From Labia minor (Eukaryota; Arthropoda; Insecta; Dermaptera; Spongiphoridae), in assembly GCA_963082975.1 (NCBI GenBank), contig OY720349.1, forward strand, positions 62,990,501-63,054,500: a stretch of 64,000 bases of DNA. Reading direction: 5' to 3'. Shown here one piece after another: positions 47,405-60,437 of this stretch (position 1 is the stretch's first letter; each line of letters opens with the position of its first letter). The position numbers and the translations under genes were made by a program. The notes beneath the pieces are model-generated. The model was not told where the DNA came from, did no database searches, and saw only the letters and a list, made by a program, of their open reading frames with translations.

Positions 47405-49122
47405 TTTGATTATTTATTAATAATAGATAAATTAAATAAATATATCTAGTTTGACAAAGTGTTCATTTAATCTTAAAAAAAAAAATATTCAGAAGTATAA
47501 TTTTTGATGGAGATTTCGAATCTTTTTAAAGTTATAGTGTCGAAGTCTAAAATCATTTCACTAATTCTAGACTTTACTAATTTTTCTATTTTATTATAGT
47601 TTTTTTTTATTTATTAAATTTTTCCTGAAAAACTCTAATTTTCAAGTTCCATACTCATGATTTAACCATTGGAGTTACGTTTGAATAATAAGTTATATCA
47701 ATAAAATAAAATTAATCAAAACAAATTGTTTTAAATGATTTTTTTTGAAATTGTTTGTTTTTAATCGAAGCAATTTAAAGTAAAGGATATTGTACAAATA
47801 TTTTTTTACTTATATACAATATTAATAATATAAAAACATAAATGAGTTTCAGTATTTCATTTTTTCTTTTAGTAATCCATTAAATTTAGATTCTCTACGA
47901 TTATGTAGTAGAAAATCTGTTTTTGGATTAGTTGAAGTTTGTAGTAGAGTATTTCAATAAAATTGAAACCCAATTGGTTGAAAAAGGGTAGGTTGAAAGA
48001 TGGGTGGAGAGGTAATATCAAAACATAGAGGCCACTTTACAGGAGCTACTTGAAATCCCCCCTCCCCACACGGTTAAATCAACCTGGGGATAGTCTAAAA
48101 ATGTAACAAGAGCCCTGAAGCTAGGATAACCCACAATAATATTTCCCATGACGACGAAAGGGATGTCCAATCGAGGAAAGAGAAGTAGTGGGAAGGAAAG
48201 GAGGGACATCAAGGGAATGAGAAGCAATGAAAATCAATCAGATTAATTTAATTTCTCTACGTAATATACATGGTAATAAATGTTTAGAATAAAAAAAGTA
48301 CATGTATAATGGTTGTTTAAAATCAAATTATCTTTTTGTTATCATTGGGATTAAAAATCTAATGAATTGAATTGTTGATTTTAATTACTCTTTTGGATTA
48401 CATGGATTAAATAATATTTAGAAAAAAAAAGAGATTGTTTGAAATATTGGATATTTTTAATGTCCTGGTTCTATGATCAGTTTTTAATTATCGTTTATAT
48501 AATATATTCTTCTTTATAGTTATAAAAATTTTGTTAATGATACATAAAATATTTTTATATTCTTTTTATTAGAAATCAAAAAAATATATACTTATATAAA
48601 ACAAAGGTGGAATTCTTAGTTTATTTATAACAAAACATTAAATAAACTTTAGCTACTACTAAAAATTGTTTAGTTTAAACAATTGTTGAATAAATTTAAT
48701 ATATTTATTGAATTTCATATAAAAGTTTAGCACCCTGTGATGCCATATAATATTAGTATTAGTATTTTAATTCTAACATTTTTGAAAATATTTGATTTTT
48801 GAATTTTTGAAAATAAAGTTCTTTACTGTAGTATATTAATTTTTTTGAAACAAAAAGGTGATCTATAAAAAATTGCATGGATTGTGTGACTGATTATTGC
48901 CTGAATTATGAATTAATTTTGAAACCCACATAAACTTAATAATAAAAAAAAGCAAAATGTGCAGCATCTTACACGTGGCGGAAGTGAAACTTCTTAGAAT
49001 CTAGAGAATAAGAGAAATTTTAGTTGAGAGTGTGAGTGAGAGAGAAATAGAGAAAAATAAAGGGATCATTTCGAAAGACATATAACAGTATAAAATTTTC
49101 GTAACAAATATTCGCTTTATTA
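47405..49122. other. AT-rich spacer with a unique complex patch
   Basis: Bases 47990-48235 are of ordinary to GC-rich composition (GAAATCCCCCCTCCCCAC). A 69-codon minus frame spans 48018-48227 with no recognisable domain. The remainder is AT-rich. Confidence 0.4.
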
Positions 49123-49756
49123 TTACCGACCGACGATAGTAAGGGAGGTATTGTTTTCACACCAAATTTCACATGTGGAGATTTTTACATATCTCCACGA
49201 ATCATGCATTTTCTAAACAGAAAAAAGTATTTTTAGCATGATGTCTGTCCGTCCGTCTGTCCGTCCGTCCGTATAGATGTGTACAGCCTGAACGGCTCAA
49301 CCGATTTTGATGAAATTTGGTATATTTATTTAATGCATCAGTGGGATGAATTGATCAACTTTTGGTGCAATTCCGGAAACCGGAAGTGGTAGTATTAGCG
49401 ACCGACGATAGGAAAGAAAGGGTTATTTTCACACCAAAGGAGATTTTTTTATATATCACCACCAATCATGCACTTTGTATTGGTTTTATCCTCAAGAAAA
49501 ATCATATTTATTAGTTTTTTCTTGATTTAAAATTATATGACGTCATCCAGCCATTCATGACGTCACAGCCTGGTCTTGCATATATATTATAAATAAAATA
49601 AAATTAAAAATGTTTATATTTATTATTTATGTATCCATATCTGTTTTTTATTACATTAATAGATATATGAAAATTATTTGAAATTGTTTCTGTAGCTGGA
49701 AATTAATTTATTTCAAACCGTCGGTCGGTTCGGACCTGGCCACAGGTCAACTTATT
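49123..49756 (-). mobile_element. Family B copy 2
   Basis: Reverse orientation of the copy at 36212. The left end TACCGACCGACGATAGTAAG and the right end GGTTCGGACCTGGCCACAGG are both present, with the palindrome GACCTG/CAGGTC and inverted GTCGGTCGGT/ACCGACCGAC. The core has GTCTGTCCGTCCGTC and CCGATTTTGATGAAATTTGG. The hairpin end lies 8 bp from the stop of the endonuclease-like frame on the same strand. Confidence 0.75.
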
Positions 49757-49764
49757 ATTATTAT

Positions 49765-50169
49765 CTACTCTATCATCATATCTACATTGCCTGTACTATT
49801 GTCGGTTGGTGCTTCAATTGGTAATACTGATATTAATGGCTTGTGATAACTAAAATAAGATATATATGTTCGTGATTCGATATTTTCTATATAACGTGTA
49901 AAAACAGCATCTATTGTAGTTCCAGATTTTGTTGTTGATTCCTTGGGATCGTTATTTATAAGCAGACCAAATGTTTCTCGAAGAAAGTTGATCAACGGCA
50001 ACGAATCATCAGATCCAAAATTTACATTAAAATCTCCCCCGAGAATTAGAGGGATTTTATCTTCGCCTCGTTCAAGTGCATTAGCACCTGTGTGGCTATA
50101 AACCAGTAGTGAACGGTGTATGAAATAAATAATATCGTCTAAATTTTGGTCGTTATTTTTTTTCGGCAT
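49765..50169 (-). CDS. Endonuclease/exonuclease/phosphatase-like domain, probable Helentron or retroelement relic
   Basis: From the Met at 50169 the 134-residue product holds LGGDFNVNFGSDDSLPLINF (the EEP-family G-D-F-N motif), then NNDPKESTTKSGTTIDAVF (conserved T-x-I-D block) and SYFSYHKPL (position of the catalytic His). These are three of the expected EEP motifs in order; the N-terminal strand with the metal-binding Glu is missing. The open frame extends upstream to 50460 through tandem-repeat sequence that is unlikely to be native. A TCTCTACTCCACAG string just before 50169 could be a splice acceptor. Sequences of this type are known as C-terminal endonuclease domains of arthropod Helentrons (PIF1-helicase fusions). 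No stop within the domain. Confidence 0.65.
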   Translation of the reverse strand: MPKKNNDQNLDDIIYFIHRSLLVYSHTGANALERGEDKIPLILGGDFNVNFGSDDSLPLINFLRETFGLLINNDPKESTTKSGTTIDAVFTRYIENIESRTYISYFSYHKPLISVLPIEAPTDNSTGNVDMMIE

Positions 50170-50444
50170 AGTGAAATCTGTGGAGTAGAGAAAAGCAGTT
50201 TTAAATGCAATAATAATTTTAAATTGATTTAGTAGTGTTAAAGTAATGTTGAGATTCGGATAAATAACGTGAATGGTCATCGACGCACATAACTGTATGT
50301 GTTGGCGTGTGAATCGCCGACCATGTTCACACACACAATTACATGCGTCGGTATGCGTGCACGCTGTATATTTGACTTGAGAATTTTCGTCAACGTACTC
50401 GTGCGCATGCGCGTCATGGACTTGCGCGTCATGAGTGGGGATTA

Positions 50445-50583
50445 GAACGAAAGACCGCACAAAAGGGAGACGCAGATAGCCTCTTTCTCAAGAACGAAAG
50501 ACCGCACAAAAGGGAGACGCAGATAGTCTCTTTCTCAAGAACGAAAGACCGCACAAAAGGGAGACGCAGATAGCCTCTTTCTC
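50445..50583. repeat. Three tandem copies of a 47-bp unit
   Basis: Unit begins GAACGAAAGACCGCACAAAA and repeats at 50445, 50492 and 50539 with one C/T difference (AGCCTC versus AGTCTC). High identity implies a recent expansion. The neighbouring 50330-50440 has ACACAC and GTGCGCATGCGCG stretches. Confidence 0.95.
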
Positions 50584-53240
50584 ATTCTCACTCGTTATAC
50601 TTATATCTTTTTTCTCACTTGCGTTACGAAAACTCAATTTTTCAATTCACTCTCCATTCTCAACCAAATGTCAGGACGCCGCTAAAGAAGTTTCACTTCA
50701 ATAAATAGTTACGAACAAATAAAAGATGGACTGGTAGTTCGAGATCGCTTTAAGAAGCGATATCAACAACAAAAAAGATGAATGGAAAGGGTATAAATTC
50801 ATTGAAGGGTTAATAGGAATGGTTGGAGAGAAGTTTACAGCGAAGAACTTTAATTTTTAGCAAAGTGTTTGATAAATATTTAATTTTTAATCTAAACAAA
50901 AAACAAACATAAAGAAATTGTTTAAACTTGTTTATTTTTTTTTATTTTATTTTTTAATAAATATAATAATTATTATCTCTTAGAAAAATAATATCCTTTT
51001 GACTTTAAAATAGAAAACTTTTCTTTTTTTTTATTAGAAGCTATTAATTTATTATATAAAAAGTTTCGAATATAGGAGTAATGTAAGAGAAAATGGTGGA
51101 TTTTAAAATGAAGGTTTAGGATTTGAACCCACTTAGTAAAAGAGAATCAGCAAGTAAACAAACAACAAACTTACAAATAAACTAGTTTTTTTTTTCAATA
51201 AGTTAAGTTAAAAGCAAAACGAAAAAGCGAAACGAAAAAAAAAACAAAATGAAATATCAAAAGTTTTATTCAACGTTATTTTTTATTTTAAAGGTAAAGA
51301 ATTTATGTTTGTGTTCGTAACCTCAAGAATTTACGCTCCTTTTTTAGTACTTGTTAATTCTTTGTGTTCTTTATTGTATATGAGTTAGTGATCATAAAAT
51401 TAAAAGGATTTATATAATATAAAGACTTTCCAAAATTTATTTGCAACATTCTTCTTGAAGAATTTAAAGAGAGACTAAATAATGAAATTGTTCACATAAA
51501 ATTGAAAGAACTTTGGCAGGAAACATTCGCTTTTCTATCTTTTTATTCTCTATTCGCGAACTAAATTCATATTAATGATTTTTTTTTAAATGTATATTTA
51601 TTTAATAATTATTCATTTTCGAATATTTCTATTTAAGCATAAAAATTTAAATAATATACACGAACTGCTGAAATATAAATTATTTTTAAAAATATGATGT
51701 AAAAATTTTTAAATGTCCTTAAAATTAATTTTCAAAGATTTTAGAGTAAGATAAAAATTCAAATACTTCAATTGTAGCTCAAATGGCAATTTCGATCAAG
51801 ATAATTAAAGTACGACACCCAAAAATTTAATTAATTAATAAAATAAAAATATTTTTAGCTTTGCTGAAATGGGCTTCAAACACAATAGCATTAATAAAAT
51901 ACAATTTGGTTTATAAGATTTTATAGCTATATACTCGTACATAATTTGTTTATTTTCCTATTATAAAAATGAGAGAAAAAAAAAATAATTAAAATATAAC
52001 CATAATCCACCCCTGCATTCATTACTATCAGACATTTAAATTAATTTATTCCTTAAGTTGATATTTTTTATTTAATAAATAAATAAATAAATAATTTAAT
52101 AAGTAAATCAATTTATTATAAATTTAATTTTAAAATCAACTATAGATTAATTTAATAAATTTTTACTTAATTTTTAAATTCTTTTTCAACTCTTAATTAT
52201 TATTAAAAAAAAAATTGAACTGAGTAAGGATAGATTATTTTTAACCCTTTACAACTTTACAAACATGAAACATTTTAAGTGAAATCTTCAATAATCTTTC
52301 GGTCAATTTGTTTTTTTGTTTTCTTTTGTGAAAAATGTTCATTCTGAGCAATCTGATATCTTGCTGATTTTTTTCTATTTATCCAATGAATTTGTCGAAA
52401 TATTTCCATCGAACAAATACTATATTTCCGGTGAAAATACGAGGGACATGTTCTCTCGGGAGGAGGTTAAATGTCCTATCGCTATTCTCTTAGCGATTTT
52501 ATCCCCATCAATTGACTGTTTGTTCGTTCGTTTCTCTCTTTACTCTCCACTCTTCTTTTATCGTGCATTTTAGATAGCCAGTGGTAAATATTTTCTCTAA
52601 CTTTATTATATTTATATATATCGTGGTATTCATTTTTTTTTCTCCTGTCTTTTATTCTGTTCGTGACTCACAACAATTGTATGTTTCAATCGCACGAGGG
52701 ACCATTTTTCTATTCCTAGTTTGTTATTTATTCTATTAGTTTTTCATTCAATTTAATTCGATATGCTTAAAAAAAATAAATAGACTATATTATATTAAAT
52801 TTATTTAACTTATCCTATTATACTAACAAAAATTGTATGTTTGTATATATATATAGATTTGTATATTTTTGAGATATTTTATCCTGCTAAGGATTTTTTT
52901 AAAATATTCACTCAATGTAACGGACAAAGTATCATATTTATATTTTTTTTTTATTATTCATTATAATTTTGTTTGTCTATTTTTCTTATTATATTAACAA
53001 AGTTATTTTGTCGCATTAATGTTAAAATGTAATATATGTATATAGATATAATATTTCGAATAAGGGGAGGAACCATCTCCCTCCAAGTTTTTTTTTATAT
53101 TTTTGTCAGTTGAAAAAGATATATCATCCTGATAACTACTATCACCTCCCGTGATATAATTATTTTTTTTTTATAAATCATCACACCCTGTGATAACTAT
53201 TCCTATTACTCCCTGTAATAATAGTGAATTACATTATCTT
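50584..53240. other. Spacer, AT-rich with unassigned frame
   Basis: 50600-50830 has ordinary composition and may belong with the endonuclease element. A frame at 52316-52573 (85 codons) lies in mixed-composition sequence with no recognisable domain. CCTGTGATAACTAT-like strings recur near 53125-53210. Confidence 0.4.
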
Positions 53241-53812
53241 ATTTTTACTATCTCGCCAGAGATAATATTGCGATCACGAAAATTTTCGATGTTGAGATTT
53301 TGATGTTTTTATACGTTTTGAAGGTTCCTGAATCATTTTCACTAAGGTTGAGAAAAATGTCTGTGTGTGTGTGTGTGTGTGTAACCAAGATTACGCAAAA
53401 ACGGTTTGAGATAGAATGATGAAATTTGGTACATGGCCATTATTCAAAATTCATAGTTTTCTATCAACTTTTGAGAAATGTAGCTCAACCGGAAGAGGGT
53501 CATTACCTACAACGTTTTGATTTTTTTTCCTCTAAAGTGACCGTAATGACCCTCTTCCGGTTGAGCTACATTTCTCAAAAGTTGATAGAAAACTACGAAT
53601 TTTGAATAATGCTCATGTACCAAATTTCATCATTCTAGCTCAAACCGTTTTTGCGTAATCTTGTCTACATACACACACACACACACACACAGACATTTTT
53701 CTCAACCTTAGTGAAAATGATTCAGGAACCTTCAAAACGTATAAAAACATCAAAATCTCAACATCGAAAATTTTCGTGATCGCAATACTATCTCTGGCGA
53801 GATAGTAAAAAT
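53241..53812. mobile_element. HINE1 palindrome (foldback): two 3' halves in inverted orientation
   Basis: The left arm (53241-53515) and right arm (53544-53812) are near-identical reverse complements, each running from the HINE1 terminal hairpin through the (TG)n stretch and core to GGAAGAGGGTCATTA. A 28-bp spacer (CTACAACGTTTTGATT...) continues the left arm only. Both outer ends carry ACTATCTCGCC/GGCGAGATAGT; neither carries the AGCTGGAG end. Arms differ mainly in microsatellite length. A transcript would fold into a stem of about 270 bp. Confidence 0.9.
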
Positions 53813-54580
53813 TGTTATTTTAAATATCGTCAACAAGGACATCAGAAATATAATATATAATATTTATTGATATTATATATATAAGAAAAAATAAAATATA
53901 TAAACCTTGAAGAATGACTGAAGAAGAGTTATATTTATCTCTAATCGTCGGTTGAAACAGGATTGTAACAGAATAGAATGGTTCTACTTTTTTTCTTTAA
54001 CGTAAGATTATATCAAATAATTTATAAAAACTTAATGAAAAGGATTCATGCCACAAGTAAGAATTAAAAATAACCTCCCACTTCTGTGACGTAGATTTGC
54101 ATCATTGACATATTACAATTAATAAAAAAATTATTTTTTATTTATACTATTAATTACCATAAATTCAACTCGCAAGCAATCAGCACGAAACAGTACAGTT
54201 TCTAATGTTGACATTTGTCATGGAACTGTCATAGTTTAACAACTACTTATTTATCAATTTGTTAATCTAGTCGTTTTAGGTCATGAAATAAATGTGAAAA
54301 TTTACTCATTTTTAATAAAAAGCAAAACCTTCACCAATTATATTTTTAAAAAAAATCCTGCAATCATCCCATTGAATCGTTTTAGAAAATCATAAGAGTA
54401 AATTGTTTTTTTTTAAACCAGCAAATCCTAACAAACACAATTAAAAATTTATAATGAATTAATTTATACTTAATATATTTGAAAATTTATTTATTAAAAT
54501 ATTTTTGAAATATTTTTTTCTAATACATTTCGAATATTTGTTTTCCTAAGAAAATAATACAACTTATGTATATATTTAAA
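53813..54580. other. AT-rich spacer
   Basis: AT-rich, nothing recognised. Confidence 0.5.
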
Positions 54581-54588
54581 TTTATAAT

Positions 54589-54763
54589 CAGGGCCGCCCT
54601 AACCACAGGGCTAATTGGGCTATAGCCCTAGGGCGCAAGCCTTCTGGGGGCGGCATTTTTTATTAGTTTATATATTTTTACTAACCATTCTGTGTAATTT
54701 CTTATGAAAAGGGGCGCAAAATTTTAGGAGCCCACGGGCGCCGAAAATCTTAGGTGGGCCCTG
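54589..54763. mobile_element. hAT-type MITE, 175 bp
   Basis: Ends CAGGGCCGCCCTAACC and TTAGGTGGGCCCTG, duplication TTTATAAT perfect at 54581-54588 and 54764-54771. GC-rich at both ends, AT-rich in the middle. Confidence 0.88.
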
Positions 54764-54771
54764 TTTATAAT

Positions 54772-55785
54772 AAGTATCAAAATTCAAAACTTTTTTTTTT
54801 AATTATCACGAAATTATTCACTTTATTCATGAGAAAGAAAATTTCTCTTGGGAATTTAATAAGAGCTCATTGTATGATGATTAAATATGCATCTTGGAGA
54901 TTTCTATTCCCATATTATTAGTCAATTTATGTTGTTTAATTTTCTTAACAAACTACCTTTAAAAATTCTCATCTAAACTATTATTTGATTTTTAAACAAT
55001 TTTCAATTTTATATATATAAGTAATTAAAAGAGAATAATATCTAAAAAAAGGGTAATAATTAATTTAATGCTATCTTTAAACGTAGAGTGAGAATTAAAA
55101 CTGTATCAATTAACCTCGTTAAATGTAATTAAACAAACACTAAACTCAAGAACTTTATCAATTGAAGTAAAAGTCAATAGCAACGATTCAATGCATAATA
55201 TTTTCTTTAATTACTTATATTATTCTTTTTCTTTGAGCGTATTTGCATAGCATAATTATTTCTTTATTTAATTTTAATCTATATAAGTTTCAATTGTACG
55301 TATTATTCATTCTTACAGGAAAGAAGTATTGACAAATCTCTATTTATACAAAATAGTCTAAATAAACATACATAAACATCAATCATTTCTTTAATTTATT
55401 TTGAATAAGCAAAATACTTTACGATAGAATAATATACCATCATCTCTGAAAATAATCTTGTCATTCGTTTGTTTTTATAAAACAAGCAAAGTTTTATATT
55501 TATTATACGAGTATACCTAATCATTTATTAAATTTTTGATACAAATAATAACAATTGTTCTTATTTTATTTTAAAATCAAGTTTATTAAAAAAAAATTAG
55601 TTAAGTTAAGAGTAGATGGATTGATGGTTGTCTCTAATTGACTGAATAAGAAATTTAAGAAATTTAAGAAAAGAAGAAAAGAAAGATTTAACATGAGAGG
55701 AATATAATAAGTTTCTTGAAAATAGAACTAATCATAATTAGATTTTATTTAACGATTTTAAGTTTTCTTAAATGTTTCTATTTAT
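54772..55785. other. AT-rich spacer
   Basis: AT-rich, nothing recognised. Confidence 0.5.
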
Positions 55786-56142
55786 ATCTCTGTGGCTCTA
55801 GGGAACTCAAAAGTTCTTGGCCGCAGCAACCACATCCCTCCAAGTATTCCTATTTTGAGCCACATTATCCACATTCCCACATTATCCACCCACCGCGTCC
55901 TTGGTCTTCCAAGCAGACGTTTTCCACTCGGTCTCCCTGCCAATAAATTTTTCACCATTCTATCGTCTCCCATTCTAGCCACATGTCCTCCCCACCGCAG
56001 CCTTCTCGATTTTATAATTCTAACCCTAATATCTGGAGATGCATAGAGGTCATGCAATTCCTCGTTATGCAATCTCCGCCATTCCCCGGTGACCTCATCT
56101 TTCTTTGGCCCATAAATGCTTAGCATCTCAAATACTCTAAAT
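55786..56142 (-). pseudogene. LINE tail fragment
   Basis: Minus-strand frame: FRVFEMLSIYGPKKDEVTGE, then RRLRWGGHVARMGDDRMVKN, LLAGRPSGKRLLGRPRTRW and VDNVGMW. It is the same C-terminal module as at 26.0-26.36 kb. The last part is frame-shifted relative to the family ending (D-T-W-R-x-V-V-x-A-A-K). It is 5'-truncated with no target duplication found. Confidence 0.8.
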
Positions 56143-59100
56143 CTACTCTATTTAAATAATATTATATAAATATCAAATTGTTTTTATTAAAATTATAATG
56201 ATGAGTAATTAATTTATTTTTAATTTAGACTTAAAATATAAATATAAGTATGCTTGTAAATGATTAATTTATAATTTATATATTTTATTTAAAATTAACT
56301 ACCAATAATAAATCATTATGAATAGTTTGTCTCACTGATTTTACAAGTTGTTTTTTGAATGCGGACAAAATTGATTGACTTGTTTAATTAAATAGACGAG
56401 GTTCTTGTAATCATTAAGCAGATTCTTTGAGGTCCCAAAACATTGACGTTGTTGTTGTTTTAGTAGTTGGTGATGTTGCATTGCCTGCCTGTTGGTCACT
56501 TGACACTCTTGACTATAATAAATTGTATTTAACGACCCATACGAAATTACTTTCATATATTTTAACACCCCATCGATGGGATGCGGTACACTACCCCATC
56601 AAAGAGCTCGGCTATTTGTTTTCATTTTTATCTCTTTTTTTCAAAAAAAAAAAAAAAAAAAAAAACAATTCTATCACCCCTTCATTTTCACTTTTTTTTA
56701 TCAGTTGGATTTTTTATAAATATTTATTTATATGTTAAAAAAATCTAATCTGTTGACATTAAATACTTGACAGATTCCTTTTTGGGTAAGATCAAAGGGG
56801 AACAATATATAGTATATGTATATATGTAAAAAGTATTTATACATTATATGAAATAATAAAGCAAAATCTGAAAAAAGAGAGAAACAGCAACTTAACTTTT
56901 TAAATATTATTATAAAGCAAAAAAAACTTCAAAGTAGGAATTGTAAAGCGTTAAGATTAAAAATTCAAATTAACAAAGTTTATAATTTTTTTTTTAGAAC
57001 TCAATTTAAAGATGAAATTTAAATGGGAAATCAAAAACACATGAAGCACTTATATGGGAAATTCATAAATCGAATATTATACAGTATCTTCAAATTTGAA
57101 TATGTATGAACATAGTATGAATGCATCTAAATTAAAACTATTTTGGTTAGAATAACTCAATAATAAAGTGATATGATCAAATGTTAAATTATTCAACCGA
57201 AAGAAGAAATTCTTAAAATTAATAAAGAAACGAATTTATTTAATTATTCAATTATAATTTTCATTAAATTTAAATATACATATTTCGATAAAAGGCAATA
57301 TATTTTAATAAAAAAATAATTCAAAAAGATAATACTATATTTATTTAAAATATAAATTAATAATTAGTTAATATAAATATGTAGCTTTCTTTGAATAAAC
57401 ATTAGTTTTATGAATTTATTTTTTTATCTTTTTTATTTAAATATAAAAAAAAAAATAAAACCTTTATTTTCAGTTTAATAAAACTAAAAACACCAGAACA
57501 TATTCAAACAAAACGATTTATTTTTTTGATTAGAGAATGGGTTTTTGGAATGAGAATCCGTCAAACAAACAGTATGTGACAAGAGAAGGAACAAACTCTC
57601 TTCCACCCTTCACCTATGCTAGCCTAAGGCCTTTGGAACAAGACTTAAACTTCATCACTTCGTCTTGAACCGGATGAATAGAAAAACGAAGAAGATGAGA
57701 GAAAGATTGAAAAAGGGGAAAAAAGATATTCAGAAGAAGAAAAGAGAAAGGACTTAGTTGGTTTTCATTCTTTTCTTTTTTTTTTTAAGAACTAGAAAGA
57801 TAGAGAGGGGGAATGGAGAGAAATGAAAAGAAAGGGAGAGAAAAGTGTTTCCCTGCTCCGTTTTATTTAACCTCGTAGTTTCTTTGAGTTCAAGAAAAAA
57901 AAAAAACGCAAAAAATGCAATGGGGATGAGAAATTGTGAGATTAATTCATTCATCAAAGCCAGGGAAAATTATTGATTTTTGCTTAGTGTTAGATGCCAT
58001 ATGAATTTTGATTTGTATTGAAAATTTAACAAAGAAATAACTCGATGAAAAAAATCTAAAGAAAAAGGAAAGATGGTGAAAGAGACCAAAATATGCAAAT
58101 ATATATATAAGACCGTTAAAAGACCGTTACAATCAGCATATTATTTTAATACTTTTTTTTTGTTTTTTTTTTTTGCTTATTTTTTAATTTAATCAGTGAA
58201 TGAATTCTTTCTCCAAGTCTAGTTAATCGAAATCACCGATAATATTATCAAAGCCCTAATAATCAATATTCTACTTATGAACTTTTTTTTTTATAAATTT
58301 ATGGTAATTGATTTTTAACATTTTCTATTCAAAATATATTTGATTGTTTATATCTATTAAAATTTATTAATTCAGCATTTTTTTTTCAATTATACATATA
58401 TTTAAAACTCTAAATTTTAGGTTTTTTTTTAATTGGAAATATATTTTTATTCCTATAAATGTATATAATTATTTTTTTGTTTATAAAACTTTCGAATTCG
58501 CTTTTCAAATTGCTTTATCAAAAATTTAAATTTCATAAATTTTTAAAAGAATTTAAAAGGTATATAATAGCTCTTTATAACTCTCAAATATAAATAATTA
58601 ATAAATAATAATAAAGTAATTAAAAGGAAAAAAACCCCAAAAATAAAGATAATTAAATCTTATCAGTTTAAATGACGTTTTAATAGCATTTACATTAAAA
58701 AATTAACAACTATAATTTTTATAATTTTGAATAATAGTTTGAACAATTTTTGAATGATTATCTATGTTCAGATGGGGATATAAGTATATAAATACTTGGA
58801 GTATTTTATAAATATCAACATTATCAATATTGTGTTTTTACTTTTAAATTTTCCTTACCAGAGAGCCAGACAGACATTGGATGCTCCAGTTCATAAAACT
58901 TGTAACAATATACATTATTTACATTCTACAATGTACATGAGTACAGGTTATAGATTTCTATAAAGATAATAGATAATAATTAGTACATAAATTTTGTTCT
59001 TTTTTTGTTTAATTATACTAATAATTATATAGATTCATTGTTGGAAAATTAAATCGTATTATTTTCAATATATAATTTAATTAAAAGATATAATATTATG

Positions 59101-59845
59101 TTTTAAGAATTTAATGATTAATATTATAAATTAAAATATCTATGAAAATTATTGATAAAGATCGACCAAGATCATTTCAAAAATTCACAACAATTTTATT
59201 TTATCATATATTTATTTTGTTAAATTATTACGATCTTTTAAAATTTCTCATCTTTACTGTTTAAACTACGATTTAATCTAAATTTATTTGTAAATTCAAT
59301 TATTTGAATATAAAGGATCATTTTTTTTTGTAAATATTAAAATAATCTTTTGGAACAATTTTTAGATCCAAATATGAATATTATATTTTCAATTAGATAT
59401 ATATGTAATGATACACAAAGTAATATTGTAACCAATATTAAGTTACAGATGATAACATATCTGTAAATGTGAATGAGCAGTCTCTATTTACTTTTTGACC
59501 GTAAAAGTTTAAAAGTATGAAGGAAGAACAATAAGAGAAAAAAAAAACAATTTAAACAAGATAAAAAAATATATAATTAACAACAAAAATTAAAATATAA
59601 AGAAAAAAAATGTATGTATTAATTATAATTAAGTTTTTTATTTAAAAATCATTTAATCTACAAAAGGCATACATTAAATACAATAATAAAAGTATTATGA
59701 AGATGAGAATTGAGAGAAATGGGGTATGTTAATGATTAATTCTAATTAATTAAATCTAATTAATCATTGTATAGACCCAATTTTTTTTTTTTAAAAACCC
59801 TGAAGACCCTCATGGTTTTGACTCGAGCATATAATAGATTGATCA
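56143..59845. other. AT-rich spacer with a poly-A run and purine-rich patch
   Basis: A run of about 24 A follows T8C near 56634-56665. 57535-57960 is a purine-rich patch of mixed composition with a short frame (57537-57668). 58100-58130 repeats AAGACCGTTA twice. No gene recognised. Confidence 0.4.
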
Positions 59846-60067
59846 TCTATATATATAAAAGGCAATGTCTGTGTGTGTGTCTCGCCTAAACTCAAAAACT
59901 ACCCGTCCGATTGCGATGAAACTTCCAGGGATTGGTGTGGGCATCACAGGGAAGGTTGTAGTGTAGTTAAATCCAAAATTAATTTATCCAAAATTAATTT
60001 AACTAGTAATATTTTGGTAAAAAGTCTATTCATGGTTACCATGGTTACATTGGTTACTTATAAGTAG
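59846..60067 (+). mobile_element. Helitron 5' end, different family
   Basis: Starts TCTATATATATAAAAGGCAA preceded by A, then GTCTGTGTGTGTGTCTCGCC and CCGATTGCGATGAAACTTCC. The 5' TC plus AT-rich start matches Helitrons and resembles but is not identical to the family at 22707. No 3' hairpin with CTRR was identified downstream, so the right end is arbitrary. The small frame starting 59873 is not a known product. Confidence 0.6.
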
Positions 60068-60437
60068 GTATATTCATAAAATTACAATACAATATTTATA
60101 TATATATAATATATTATGTGTTTGAATTTTCATTTTAAAAATTCAATAATAATAATAATTCTAATTAATAAATGATTCTACCTAAATAGTAATATCTTTA
60201 AAATGTAAAAATGATTAAATTATATATTGAATATTTCAAAAAGCAAATAAAAAATTAAAGAAATCACGATATTCAATTATTTTTTTTTTAATTCATAATA
60301 AAATAAAAAAAACAATTGAATATTAATAGGGCCTCCTCCTATCCCCATAAATTAGCCCTTCCAAGCCTCTCCTTACGGAATTTGGAAAAAGTAATGAAAA
60401 AGAAAGTTCGCCTTAAAAAAAAATATTAAAAAAATAA

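Noticed and set aside
57537-57668. Short frame containing PPFTYASL, identical to the start of a FoxP-type forkhead domain
   Set aside because: The match stops after eight residues; the following residues do not continue the forkhead helix and a stop comes soon after. Most likely chance.
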